From Spiroplasma turonicum (lineage in GTDB: Bacteria > Bacillota_I > Bacilli_A > Mycoplasmatales > Mycoplasmataceae), in NCBI RefSeq assembly GCF_001262715.1, contig NZ_CP012328.1:558001-622000 (forward strand): a stretch of DNA of 64,000 bases. Reading direction: 5' to 3'. The notes beneath the pieces are model-generated. The model did not search any database, had not been told where the DNA came from, and was given only the letters and a program-made list of their open reading frames with translations. Shown here in pieces: positions 51,735 to 64,000 of the stretch (position 1 is the stretch's first letter; each line of letters opens with the position of its first letter). The translations under genes were made by a program, and so were the position numbers.

Positions 51735-54209
51735 CTAAACTTCTACTTCAAATCATTTGACTGTGCTATTTAAATTATTAATTACTTTTACATATAGAGT
51801 TTTTAAATCTCAATCAATATTTTTAATAAAGTAATCATTTTTATTACTCTCACTAACTCTTACAATTTTATCATTATTATCTGCATATATTTCATAATAT
51901 GAGTATAAATCATCATCTTTTAATAAATTATCAAAACTTAAACGATAATTTTTTATACCATTGTTTCTTGAAATTACTAAATCAGAAACTATACTATTAA
52001 AATTATTGTCAAAAGTTTTGGGTTTTGCACCTTTATTTAAAACTTGCATTTGTCCAATTTTTAAAAGACCAGAATTACCTTCAAATTGTAACCCAAACTT
52101 AGCTATAGTACCTTTTGAATCAACGTTTGCTGACAGTTCAGTTCAACCATTACCTAGATTTTTTGTACTTGTTACTGCAATTTTTGTACCAGATGAATCA
52201 TCATAGATAATTTTAATATTATTAACTTGTGAAGACTTAACAATCATTTTAACTTCTTTGCTTTTATTTATAATGTAGTTTGAACCCATAATTCATCAAT
52301 TATAAGTTCCATTTTCACCGATATTTTCAAATGGAGTGATTTCCCCTTTATCATTATAACCACTACCTAAACTTAATGAGTTCCCTTTTAAATATGGATT
52401 GTGATAATCATAATAACCTGATATTTTATCAGAATCTAATTGATTACCCTTACTATCAGTTATAAATCATTTATAAGTAGGTTGTACATCAGCTATATTT
52501 GTATTTGATCATGGATATTTTTCTAGTGAAATAATCGAATTATCTACATCTAAAGAATTAAATTTTATACCATTCCCAGTTGAGAAATGGGTGAAAAAAA
52601 CATCATTATAATCATTGAGTACAGTATTTTCTTGAACAATATGACCTAATCCATAACTATATTTATTAACAGCATCAATATCAGTTGTAAAAGTATATAC
52701 ACCTTCATCTTTTTCTGATAATTTTCTATTATGACCTGTGTATAGCATATCATCATATTTATTTGCAGCTACTAAACGGTATGCATCTCTTTCATATTCA
52801 TCAACACCTGTTAGTTTATCTCCTTCTGAACCACCTATTTCAACTGGTCATTGTGAAGCAAATACTGATATTGAATTATTTTTTGACATGTCACCATATT
52901 TATACTTTCTAATTATTTGGCCATCGTTGCCTTTAATAGAGTCATCTGCTTCATTCAGATAGGCTAATGATCCAGTATCAAATCTTCCTAATAAATCTTT
53001 ATCATAATATGGTTTTCCGTTTACTCAAGCACCAACATTATACATATTAAATACTTCATTTGGTTGTTTATTTTTTTCTTTAATATATTCATATGAATCA
53101 TTATAAGTTTGTCCAAAGTCAGTTAAAAAATAATCTGAATTTTCATATAATTGTTTAGATTCTTCATTTTCTGGTATATTATTTAAACTTCCATTATTTT
53201 TATATGAAAAAAATAACAATTTTTCACTTGGTTTATTTTTAAATAATTCATTTACTTTATTTTTAAATTGTTTCATTATCTCTATAATTGTTACATAACT
53301 AACTATAGATCCATCTGAAAAATATCCATTTGGCTCATTATTTAAAAATCAACCATCAAAATTATATTTTAATGCCATATCGATTAATTTATCAACAATC
53401 AAATAATTTCCTTCTGAGTCAGTTTTTATAAAATCTCTAAGTAATTCAATTTTTAAACCATGATAACCATCTAAAAATATGTTTCCAAGAATTTTTGTTC
53501 CATTTAAATGTGCTTTATGAACTTCATTTGCTGCTGGTGGTAATATAATACCTTCATTGATAGCTCCACCTCATGATACTGTAATATCATTATATTGATA
53601 ATTGTTAATAAATCTAGTAAAGGCTTTGTTATTTCCAACTATTGTATTTTGTTTTGATGTTGAAGGTATAACAGTGGACATATTCATTTCCATTACATTT
53701 TCGTTTTGAGACGCAACTCATTTTTTAGCTACTTTAGTTGTTTTTTGTAAAGGTATTCTCGAAACATTATATTTTGCATCATTATCATCTTCATAATTTC
53801 AATCTAACAAACTATTTTCTTCATCAAATATTTCAGATTTATCTATTTGATGTAAATCTTTTTTTAAATTACCATTAGGTAAAAAATGTGAGTTTAAAGG
53901 GACACCAGTCGGTGATTGTTTTAATGCATCTTCATTAGTTTTAAATCCAGTGTTAAAATCGTTATAATCAAGATAATTCTTTATATTTTTTATATTTAAT
54001 TTTAATGTATTTTCAACCTTAGAAGGTTTGTTAAAACTTTGTAAATTTTTATAACCTTCAAAATAAGGTTGTTCTTCTTTTCAACTATAATCTTCTATTT
54101 CTGATAAATTAGTACCAAATGATTTTGCTGGTTTATCGCATGAAACTGCTGTAGCGCATAATGGCATCAATAAAATTGTTGAATTTAATAAAGCAATTAA
54201 TTTTTTCAT
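51735..54209 (-). CDS. GH85 endo-beta-N-acetylglucosaminidase lipoprotein (copy B)
   Basis: 824 aa, clearly paralogous to copy A across its whole length (same lipobox start MKKLIALLNSTILLMP...VSC, same barrel order, same C-terminal modules). The catalytic NFDGWFLNNE gives Asn290 and Glu292. Its C-terminal domain is shorter and more diverged. The gene starts an operon with the ABC transporter pair and a lipoprotein. The long AT inverted repeat 5' of the start may affect its expression. About 20 TGA Trp codons. Confidence 0.88.
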
Positions 54210-54254
54210 TTTATTCCCCTTTGTTTTACTTTCAAATAATTTAAATTAAAAAAT

Positions 54255-54296
54255 ATTTTATATATATTAAAATATAAATCTTAATATATATAAAAT
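54255..54296. repeat. 16-bp perfect inverted repeat upstream of GH85 copy B
   Basis: ATTTTATATATATTAA and TTAATATATATAAAAT with a 10-base spacer, located 45-85 bases before the copy B start. Pure A/T sequence, so it could be promoter structure, an operator or chance. Confidence 0.45.
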
Positions 54297-54374
54297 AGTT
54301 TAATAAATTGATTTAAAATAATTCACATTATTATATTAACATATAATTTATTGCTATAAAAATATAGATAAATA

Positions 54375-54400
54375 AAAAAAACATTTATAAATGTTTTTTT
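54375..54400. terminator. Terminator after the large lipoprotein gene
   Basis: 12-bp stem AAAAAAACATTT / AAATGTTTTTTT around a 2-base centre. It overlaps the stop codon of the 724-aa lipoprotein gene (minus strand). Confidence 0.75.
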
Positions 54401-56573
54401 ATTTATCTAATTTATATAGTTCATCAACTTTTAAATAATTACCAGCATATCTAAGTTTTATCTTAAATGTATTTTCAATATTTGTTAATTTATTTTTTAC
54501 TACATATTCAAAATCATTTAATGAATTTGATTTTATTGAAACATCTAAATTAAGAAAAATACTATTAGCAACTTTTTTTGTATTAGACAATCTTTTATTA
54601 TATTCACTTATCATATTGTTAATAATACTAATAATTCCACTTAATCATCCCAAATTTTCATTTAATATTGTTTGTATTCTGTCAAGGGGTGAATCTTTTG
54701 CTATTGTATTATCTTTATTTAAACCTAAATTATTCATAAAATTATCAATATCACTTAATGCATTTTGCAAAGCATCATTTTTATATAGACTATTAAATAA
54801 ATTTGCAAATGAATCAAATTTAATAACATAATTTAAGTTTTCATTTTCTTTTAAAGTTATTGTTTTATAAATAGTATTGATAATTTTTTTTACAGATTCA
54901 CTCATTAAAAATCCTAAACCTAAATCTTTTTTATTATCAAAAATTTTAACTACTTCATCATTTGAACTAAATAATGATGAATTTAATAAATTTTCAATAG
55001 GTTCAGACAACATTTTTTTAATCGATAAATTAAGTTTTTCATTATTATTATCATATAAATAATCTATTCATTTACCAGGATTTTTAAAATATTCATCTCA
55101 ATCATTTTTTCCAATATTAATTATAAAATCTTTTATAAACCCATCAAAGTTATTTAAAATATCTTTTTCGTTTAAAAATGATAATACTAAACTAAAATTA
55201 TTTGTTAAAGTACCTTCACTAGATTTATAACCAATACCCCAATTAATAAAAGATCTTACAAATTGATCTATATAAATTATGTATTCCATACTTAATATCT
55301 TACCTTCTAGATATTCAGAACCTAATAATTTAATTGCAAATTCAGATATTATATTAATCAATCCATTTTTTTTACCATTATATGGTGAACTAATAAGAGT
55401 CCCTGTAGAATCATCAGGTTTTTCATCACCGGGAGTTGCTAAAAGAATACCAATAATATTTTTTAATACTGTTGATCCTTTTTCTTTTTCATCATTTGTT
55501 ATTACATAAAGTATATTTACAATATTTTTAATATCAAGTTGATTACTATTTTCATCTAATTTTTTAGTACGAATTTCATCAATTTCAGATATTGTAAAAA
55601 GTTTTATTTCATCAACTTTGTCCATATCAATTTTTATTGTGTTTATATATACTAGAAGATTTCTTAAAAAATATAAAATTCCAGGGACAACTGAAACATC
55701 AGTTAATATATCAAAACTTAATTTTTTTTCACCTTTTATTAATTGATTCAAGTTATTTGCAACTTTCTTTGAAGCTGATTTTATGTTTAAGTTTATATTA
55801 TCAGAATTATTATAAGTTAATGTTTCATCGCTTGAATCTTTATTTATTAATTTATCTAATGAGTTTGAAAGAGCTATGATTCCTGCATTTAAAGTGTCTT
55901 CATAATTAAAAAATTCATTTTTATCATCTTTTAAGCTATTTATACTGAAAGCATTTTCAAAATCTTTTAAAACATCATTGTTTAAAACTTTACCTAATGT
56001 TTTTAATAAATTAGGTGAAATTAATTCTTCTAATTTTTTAGATAAAATCCCCATTAAAGAAATAAACTTTTCAGGTGATGATAAGTTATTTAATATTAAT
56101 GGAAGTGATTGAACTAGTGAAGTTATTGTTCCCATTGTTCCAGAAATTTCAGGTGCAACTACACCTTCTTGATAAATACTTGAATCAACATTTGTTTGTT
56201 CATCAACTAACTCAACACTGTTTTTAAAATACTTTTCAGATATATCACTATATCTTGTATAATCAGAAGTTTCAACTCCTTCAAAACTATCAAGACCTAA
56301 ATTAGATATATAATTATCTTTTACAAAATCATTCATAATGTATGATGAACTATAATGTAAAGAACCTAATCCTTGAGAATCATTTGTATCTGTATTTATT
56401 TCGTTTTGATTTAAATATAATGCTTTTGCATATTGAGTCATTAATTTAGATACATTATTTTGATCTTGACTATTATTAAAACTATTTTGTTCATTATTTC
56501 CACAAGCTGTAACTACAGATATTGAAGAGGCTGTTATTGAAATTACACCTAATAAACTAATTAATTTTTTCAT
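54399..56573 (-). CDS. Large lipoprotein, probably MOLPALP family
   Basis: 724 aa. Signal MKKLISLLGVISITASSIS with lipobox VVTAC (Cys24). It is Leu/Ser/Asn/Lys-rich and mostly helical, with several repeated SLP/LP-containing turns in the N-terminal third, which is the habit of Mollicutes MOLPALP lipoproteins. Three TGA Trp codons join the segments. No enzyme motif seen. It shares a strand with the GDSL gene upstream (18 bases away), so both may be surface components of one operon. Function unknown. Confidence 0.8.
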
Positions 56574-56591
56574 TTTTTTATATTACCTTTC

Positions 56592-57818
56592 TTACTCATT
56601 TATCAAGTTTTTATCTTTTAATAAGTCTCATACAATGTTAGATACATATTTATGACCAGCAGCTGTTGGATGAACTTTGTCAATAAAAAAGAATTTATCT
56701 ACATAACTTTTATCTTTTAAATACGCTTCTTTATATTTCTCTAAAACAGTTGCTTTTATTTGAATATTAGATAGATCCATACTTCCTAAATCAAAAGCAG
56801 AAGAATCTGTAAAGTTATCATTAACATTTATTGAATCAGCTGTTGTTTTAAATCCATCTAATATTAATTTCAAATTAGTATATAAATTATATATACTAAT
56901 TACATTTTCATTATTAGTATTAATATTGTTTACTATATTTCTTATTCCATCATCAAATTGTTTTGTTAATAGATTTATTTTTATTTTATCTTCTGGATTT
57001 GTATATCTATTATCTGGATTTGAAGGATCTTCACCATTATAACCAGGAGTTAATAGTATGTCTGGAGGTGTTATGAAAAGAATTCTTTTAGCACCATTAT
57101 TTACTAATGTTAATAAACAATTTTTTATATTTTCTAATGCATTTTTCATTATGTTTTTTTGTTGAGTATAATTATCTCTTGCATCAGCTAATGCAAATAA
57201 ATCATTTCCACCAATTTCAACTAGGAATAAGTCTGTTTCCTTAATTTGATGTTGTTTGACAACTGCTTGAGCTTGTTTATAAATTCCTGTATTACCCATT
57301 AATAAAGTAGACATCAACCCACTAGATTCATATGCTGTAGCACCACCAACTGAATAATTTCTACCTCATGCAGTAAAAGTTTCATTATTTTCATTTTTAT
57401 ATTCAACATCTGCACTATGTATCAAATTTGAAGGTTTAAATGTATTATCATCAAAACCTAGTTTATTGTTTATTAACTCTGCAACTCTTTTTCCATTACT
57501 AAAACCATTGTTATATAAATTTGAACCTTTACCATCATCGGGAGGAATATTTACATTTACTCCAACTTCATCTTTTGCAATAGTTACAAGTCCACCATTA
57601 TCACTTAAACTATCACCAAGTGTAAAGAAATTACTAACACCATGATGTTTTTCTGGGTCAACACTTGTATCAATAGCCTTAGATTTATCTATGTTTTTAC
57701 CAACCATTGGGTCGAAATCAAAGTTTATTTCTGTTTGTTGTGGCATACATGAAACAACAGTTGTTGAAAAAGAAGCTGATATTGTAAACACAGACAATAT
57801 AGTAAGTAATTTTTTCAT
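56592..57818 (-). CDS. GDSL/SGNH-type lipase-esterase lipoprotein
   Basis: 408 aa. Lipobox TVVSC (Cys24). SGNH blocks are present: block I FFTLGDSLSDNGG (Ser70), block II GRNYSVGGATAYE with the oxyanion Gly, block III IGGNDLF with Asn, and block V DKVHPTAAGH with Asp and His. The arrangement matches secreted phospholipase/thermolabile-hemolysin-like GDSL enzymes of pathogens. Likely acts on host lipids or esters at the cell surface. It overlaps the upstream membrane protein by 1 base, forming a coupled pair. Confidence 0.93.
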
Positions 57819-58744
57819 TATTTTGCCCCTTTCTTTTTGCTAATCAATAACATTGTTAACACTAATATATATCCTGGTAATACTACTATTAATAAAATAA
57901 AGAATAATATTACCCCTACTCTTAAATTATCAAGAGTTTCTGTAAAATGTGGAGTATATAATTCATCAGCTGTTACACTAGTTTTAGACATATTTGATTC
58001 ATTTAAAGATTTATCTTTAAAAATATTGTGTCCAAACACATTCATTCCATATTTTATGTTTTCTATTTGTTTATTTAAATATCAAATTTTATTATTTATT
58101 AATAAAGTTCCTGGAGAATCGTAAATGTCGATACCATCAACCCCTGGGTCACTTGATTTCATTTTAGAATCATATAAATCTTGATCAACAATTGTTTGGT
58201 TTCTTAATAAATCATTTCTGATTGATGATGAAAATATTTCATTTAAACCATTTGTTTGAAACATTCAAGCAATACCAGCATGAACATATCCATAACTTAA
58301 GAATTCAGTTGAAACTGCTTCATCAAATGAAATTAAATCAATTCCTAAATCATAAAGATCAATGTCTCCTTTATTTTCTTTTACTTTACTTCATCTACTT
58401 TCATATCATTTGTTAGCAAAATTTGTATAATCTTCTTTTTTTTGATTATAATTTTCTGTCTCATAAGAGTTTAAAGTTGATACTGCATCTGCTGAATAAG
58501 CTTTTTTGATAACAGTTTCCATAATAGTTTCATATGATGGATCTTGTCCATCAACTACATAAACACCTTTTGGCATTACTTTAGATATTTGATTTTCAAT
58601 ACTTTTAATAAATCTTAATGATTCAACTCCAACACCAGGAGTTACCATAAGTAAACTAAATAAAAAATAAACTGAAAATACTACAGAGAATATAATTAAT
58701 TTCAATTTATTTTTTACAGTAAAGAAAGTTAAAAATTTTTGCAT
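57818..58744 (-). CDS. Membrane protein with two terminal membrane segments
   Basis: 308 aa. Hydrophobic segments lie near the N-terminus (about 15-35, LIIFSVVFSVYFLFSLLMV) and the C-terminus (about 275-300), with a large hydrophilic domain between them that likely faces outside. Several TGA Trp codons. No family recognised. ATG 58744 is the first of the transcript and it overlaps the GDSL lipase start by 1 base, so the two are coupled. It could be a membrane partner for the lipase. Confidence 0.78.
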
Positions 58745-58956
58745 AAACTAATTTACCCTTCTATTAATTATAAATGCTACTAATTCTGTTAAGAACGTAA
58801 TAATATTTTATATATTAATTTTTATTGAAATAGCAAAAGAAGCACATTTAAAAAAGTTTTTAATAAATATAAACTATTTTTATATTAATCAAACTTTTTT
58901 TATTTTTTTTCTAAAATATATTGAATTTTTTAAATTTTAAAATAAACTAAATAATG

Positions 58957-58983
58957 TTAGCAATCAAGGTGTTAGATTGCTAA
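58957..58983. promoter_or_regulatory. CIRCE element (HrcA operator)
   Basis: TTAGCAATC - 9 bases - GATTGCTAA, a perfect 9-bp inverted repeat with the canonical 9-base spacer. The classical CIRCE is TTAGCACTC-N9-GAGTGCTAA; one position per arm is changed symmetrically. It lies 20 bases before groES. Confidence 0.88.
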
Positions 58984-59003
58984 AATAAAGGAGGAGTATT
59001 TTT

Positions 59004-59276
59004 ATGATTAAACCATTAAATAATAATGTAGTTTTACTTATTGAAAAACCAGAAAATAAAACTAATTCTGGAATCATATTAACTGAATCTGCAACTGAAA
59101 AAACTAATAAAGCAAAAGTCATTGCAATTAGTGATAAATTAAAAAACGAAGATAAAAACTTAACTATAAAAGAAAATGATATAGTAGTTTATAAAAAATA
59201 TAGTGGAGTTGAATTTAAAGACAATGATAATGAATATTTAATAGTTGAAATAGAAGATATTATTGCAAAATTATAA
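59004..59276 (+). CDS. groES: Co-chaperonin GroES
   Basis: 90 aa, usual GroES size. MIKPLNNNVVLLIEKPENKTNSGIILTE includes the mobile loop with GI-I-LT, and the C-terminus VYKKYSGVEFKDNDNEYLIVEIEDIIA fits the family. Strong ribosome-binding site AAAGGAGG. Controlled by the CIRCE element upstream and followed by groEL 19 bases later. Caps the chaperonin ring during folding. Confidence 0.97.
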   Translation: MIKPLNNNVVLLIEKPENKTNSGIILTESATEKTNKAKVIAISDKLKNEDKNLTIKENDIVVYKKYSGVEFKDNDNEYLIVEIEDIIAKL

Positions 59277-59280
59277 TTAA

Positions 59281-60924
<1,644 letters not shown>

Positions 60925-60926
60925 AA

Positions 60927-60955
60927 AAATCCTCAAATAAATGAGGATTTTTTTT
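60927..60955 (+). terminator. Terminator of the groES-groEL operon
   Basis: 8-bp stem AAATCCTC / GAGGATTT with an 8-base loop and a T run, directly after the groEL stop. Confidence 0.9.
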
Positions 60956-60961
60956 ATTAAA

Positions 60962-60991
60962 AAACATATTCTTATATATAAGAATATGTTT
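60962..60991. terminator. Perfect 30-bp palindrome, terminator of the GH18 gene
   Basis: AAACATATTCTTATA / TATAAGAATATGTTT with no spacer. On the minus strand it is followed by a T run, so it should end the convergent GH18 lipoprotein transcript. Confidence 0.75.
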
Positions 60992-61025
60992 AAAATTTAT
61001 AAATTTAATCGATTGTATAATTAAA

Positions 61026-63929
61026 TTATTTTTTAGGATTTTTTACATCATTGTCTCATTTACCATTAAATGCTTTTGCAAAATCATATTCATTTAAATA
61101 TCCTAATCCATGACTTACAAGTGATTTAGGTCTAACTATATTATTAATTTTACCTCTATCGTCATTCATTGATCACATTGATACATATGATAATCCAACA
61201 GTTTGGGCTCAATTATATAATTCTTTTGCATCTTCTAATGTAAATACACCAGAAACTGTATCATTTACACCAATCATTGGAGTAGCTCCTATTAATTTGT
61301 ATAAACTTGAATCACTTAAATTACTTGAACCATAATTCTCATTTATTGATGCAATAATATTAGATTTAGTGTTTTCAATTGCACTTTTAGCTAAATCAAA
61401 ATTAGTTAAACCTTTATTACGTGCATCATCATAAATTCCATTACCATAATCCATTAACATTAAGTTAATTACTGGTAAGTCAGATGTTGATAAACCAGCT
61501 TCTTTATAAGCTTTTACAAATTTATCCATTACATTATAACCAACATTTGTTAAACCAGTTGGAAGAACAGGTAATGTAATTGAAAAGTTTCATGAATTAT
61601 CTGATTTTTTCATTTTAGCTAAAGATTTAGCTAAAACATCGTTTGAATCATGATCATTTTGAGCTTCACCCTCTATATCAAAATCAATATTTTTAGGCAT
61701 ATTAACTGATGTACCTTTGCTTGAAACAAATGTAGCTAAGTCTTGATTATATTTAATTAAAGCAGTTTTTAAATCATCACTTGCTTTTTCTTTATCACCA
61801 TTTGCAAGTTTTAAAGCTAAGTTTCAAGGATTTTTTTCAATGTATCCACCAGTTGTAGCTCCACCATAAGCAACTTTTATATTTTCAAAGTTATTAGATT
61901 TTACTAATGGTTGTAACATTTTATTGTAAAACACTGATTCTTTTCATCAGTTGTAACCTTCACCATTATTTTCAATACCAGCAATTGAAAAGTCAAGACT
62001 ATTATTATGAGAATTAACTTGTTGTACAAATGCTAGTGTTAAATGATTTAACCCTGAATTTGATTGTATTGAAGCAACATCATTTCCTTCATATAAACCA
62101 GCGTCGATATATGGTGAGTAATAAGTTGAACCATTATTTTCTACTTGGTTTGTAATACTTCCACTTCTATTTGGATTTGCATCACTTCATTTAACATAAG
62201 TGCTTTGGTTAGATTGTGAAGGAGTAGTTGGATTAACAACATTTCCATCATTTGCTGACGGTCCTTCTCCAGGTGTCCCTTGATCTTGACCACCAGGAAC
62301 CCCTTCTCAACTTCCACCAGATGCACCTTGTTGTTTTTGTGCTTCATCGAGACTTTTATTATTTTTGATATCTGAATCATAATCCATAAAACCATTAAGT
62401 TTTTTTAATGAATCGCCAGTCTTTTCTTTTGGTGCTTCTTTTAGTTTACCATTTAAGATCTGTGCATAAGTAAATTTTTCATAACCTTTTGCACTTCTTA
62501 AATTTTGATCAATTGCATTTAAATCAGCATAATTTTCACCTTTAGAACCATTTGGTTTAAATTCAGATGGATAATCCCTTGTCAAATAGAACATTGACAT
62601 TTGACCAATACCTAATTTAGAAGCAAAATTTCTTAATTCTAGTGCTTCATTAGCATCGAAGTCATAAACTGCTTTTTCAGCTCTTTTACCAATTCATGGT
62701 GTTAATACCATTCTTTTATAAACTTCATCTTTTGATATAGTTCCACCATTTACATTCTTATGAACATTTTGTCAGAAAGTATTTACCTTTTGAGTAGCTT
62801 CTTTCATTACATCTAACTCTCAATTTTCATTTTCTATTGAATTATTGTAATCTGAATATGTTAAGTATGGTAAAACTACGTTTAATCTAAAATTCATCCC
62901 TAAATATTTTGTAAACATATATAATGGGAATTCTTCAGCATTTAGTAGTTTAATGTCTCCAGTTCATTGTGGATTTCCACTTCACCCTGAATAACCATCC
63001 TTTGTTGAAGCTACTAATGATAATCTAATATCAAATTCATTGTCTCTTTCTAATAAAACTTTTAATGCTCCTGCTAGTAATCTTTGTGAATCTGCATAAC
63101 TACCTGTGTTAGATAAATATGGTGCTGCAAAATAAAAGTCAAACTTTTTAGTTCCATATTTTGCTGATATTTCAGCAAGTTTATCTGCAAATTCTTCTTC
63201 ATTTAGACCATTTTTATAAGCTTCATGTCATAATGAGTTTGCAAATGGACCAAAAGAAATGGTAACTTTAGAAGTATCTAAACCTTCTTTTACTCATTTA
63301 TCTCAACGATCTTGGAATCATTTTGCAGATTGATTTGCAGTTTTATTAGGTGCTGCATCTCACATTGGTACTAATGACCCCTCATCACTTGCATTTTGCA
63401 TAAATCCAACTGTTATACCATCAGTATCCTTATTGAATAAAGATTCATCATTTCATAAAGAACCTAAATCATTATAACTATTATTAGTAGCTTTTGAAGA
63501 TGAGTCAAATTTAGCTTCATCTCTGTAAGCTGCACTTAATCCTTTATTTTTTAATAAGTATTCTTTACTATCTTCAACAATACCAATATCTGTATAAGGA
63601 TTAAATGAAGTACCTTCTTTTAACTTACTTGTCATTAAATCTTTGTTTGCTAAAGTTGATTTTGTTGATTCATTAACTGATGCATTACTTATAATTACAT
63701 CATTTGAACTTCTTAAAAGTTCTGAGTTGTTTTTTTCTGTTTTGCTATAATCTTTTGTTAATACGCTTGCCCAATTCATTTGTCTAGTTTGCATAAGCTT
63801 TCTAGTATCAACACTTTCCTCATTTTCACTTGGCTTAGTGCCTTTAGAAAATATAGAACATGAAGTGATTATAGTAGCTAGTGGAGTTGCAATCATAAAT
63901 CCACTTAACAATCCTAATAATTTTTTCAT
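61026..63929 (-). CDS. Lipoprotein with two GH18-type (chitinase) domains
   Basis: 967 aa. Lipobox TIITSC (Cys24). Two GH18-like barrels share the same strand motifs: first domain (about 165-490) GITVGFMQN, KVTISFGPF, KFDFYFAAP, LTPWIGKR...FASKLGIGQMSMFYLTRD; second (about 590-955) LTLAFVQQ, KVAYGGATTG, NIDFDIEGE (Asp749/Asp751/Glu753), GATPMIG...WAQTVGLSYVSMW. The catalytic Glu is present only in the second domain; the first has Ala there. A Gly/Pro/Asn-rich linker joins them. Likely chitin or GlcNAc-polymer hydrolase at the cell surface. Confidence 0.88.
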
Positions 63930-63942
63930 TGTTTATTTTTCC

Positions 63943-63983
63943 TCCTATAATAGGACTATATCAAATAAACATACCCCATTCAA
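63943..63983 (-). promoter_or_regulatory. Promoter and palindrome of the GH18 gene
   Basis: Minus-strand -35 TTGAAT (63978-63983) and -10 TATAGT (63955-63960) with a 17-base spacer. The palindrome TCCTATTATAGGA (63943-63955) overlaps the expected transcription start and may be an operator. Confidence 0.7.
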
Positions 63984-64000
63984 ACTAATTTAGCAGTTTA

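Noticed and set aside
57837-58124. 95-aa ORF opposite the two-segment membrane protein gene
   Set aside because: Antisense shadow of a gene with better coding signals; no ribosome-binding site and low-complexity composition.

Overview
The window is low-GC bacterial DNA in which UGA is read as tryptophan. Nearly every conserved protein continues in frame through one or more TGA codons (RuvA, XseA, transketolase, GroEL, both glycosidases), so genes that look fragmented under the standard code are intact. Code 4, an MreB in a lineage without cell-wall genes, many lipoproteins with a Cys signal and the gene families present point to Spiroplasma or a close relative. This placement is inferred from gene content only.

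Layout. 1-4160 (plus): the end of a membrane protein, a small DUF4258-like protein, two unknown proteins and coaE. 4153-14058 (minus): lipoprotein, nusB, an unknown 476-aa protein, xseA, xseB, dxs, an unknown protein, tlyA and dinB. This is the Firmicutes nusB-xseAB-dxs-tlyA order with lineage-specific insertions. 14097-22868: nfo, ribF with a degenerate adenylyltransferase half, plsY, a metallo-beta-lactamase-fold protein, a YneF protein, transketolase, a DUF896 protein and the yqeG-yqeH pair. 22868-24639: an APC amino-acid permease behind a short basic leader ORF and a hairpin. 24659-30867: a DEDDh exonuclease-like protein, two lipoproteins, ruvAB and another lipoprotein. 30955-38975: mreB, a Cof-type phosphatase, engB, an RpiR regulator with mupG, a pair of membrane proteins, a protein phosphatase and an alpha/beta hydrolase. 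39105-46764: an S1-domain protein, two membrane proteins, a sucrose module (scrB plus PTS EIIBC) and a cation:dicarboxylate/amino-acid symporter preceded by a candidate transcription attenuator. 46867-58744: a surface block with two GH85 endo-beta-N-acetylglucosaminidase lipoproteins, an ABC transporter, a 724-aa MOLPALP-like lipoprotein, a GDSL lipase lipoprotein and a membrane protein. 58957-60924: CIRCE-groES-groEL. 61026-63929: a 967-aa lipoprotein with two GH18-type domains.

How it fits together. The conserved core covers DNA repair, ribosome and RNA maturation, isoprenoid and phospholipid precursors, cofactors and protein folding. The accessory part is nutritional and host-facing: sucrose uptake and hydrolysis, amino-acid import, MurNAc-6-P-type metabolism, and secreted lipoproteins likely to process host N-glycans, chitin-like polymers and lipids.

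The most interesting signal is 5' of the symporter gene. A 21-codon leader ORF, six of whose first 13 residues are Asn, ends inside a 14-nt segment exactly complementary to a downstream segment. That downstream segment is also the 5' arm of an intrinsic terminator. This is the architecture of ribosome-mediated attenuation and suggests Asn (or Asp) sensing. A second, simpler candidate precedes the APC permease: its leader ends in Lys/Arg codons, including rare CGA and CGC, and its stop codon lies in the base of a terminator-like hairpin.

No tRNA, rRNA, CRISPR array, insertion sequence or prophage was recognised.
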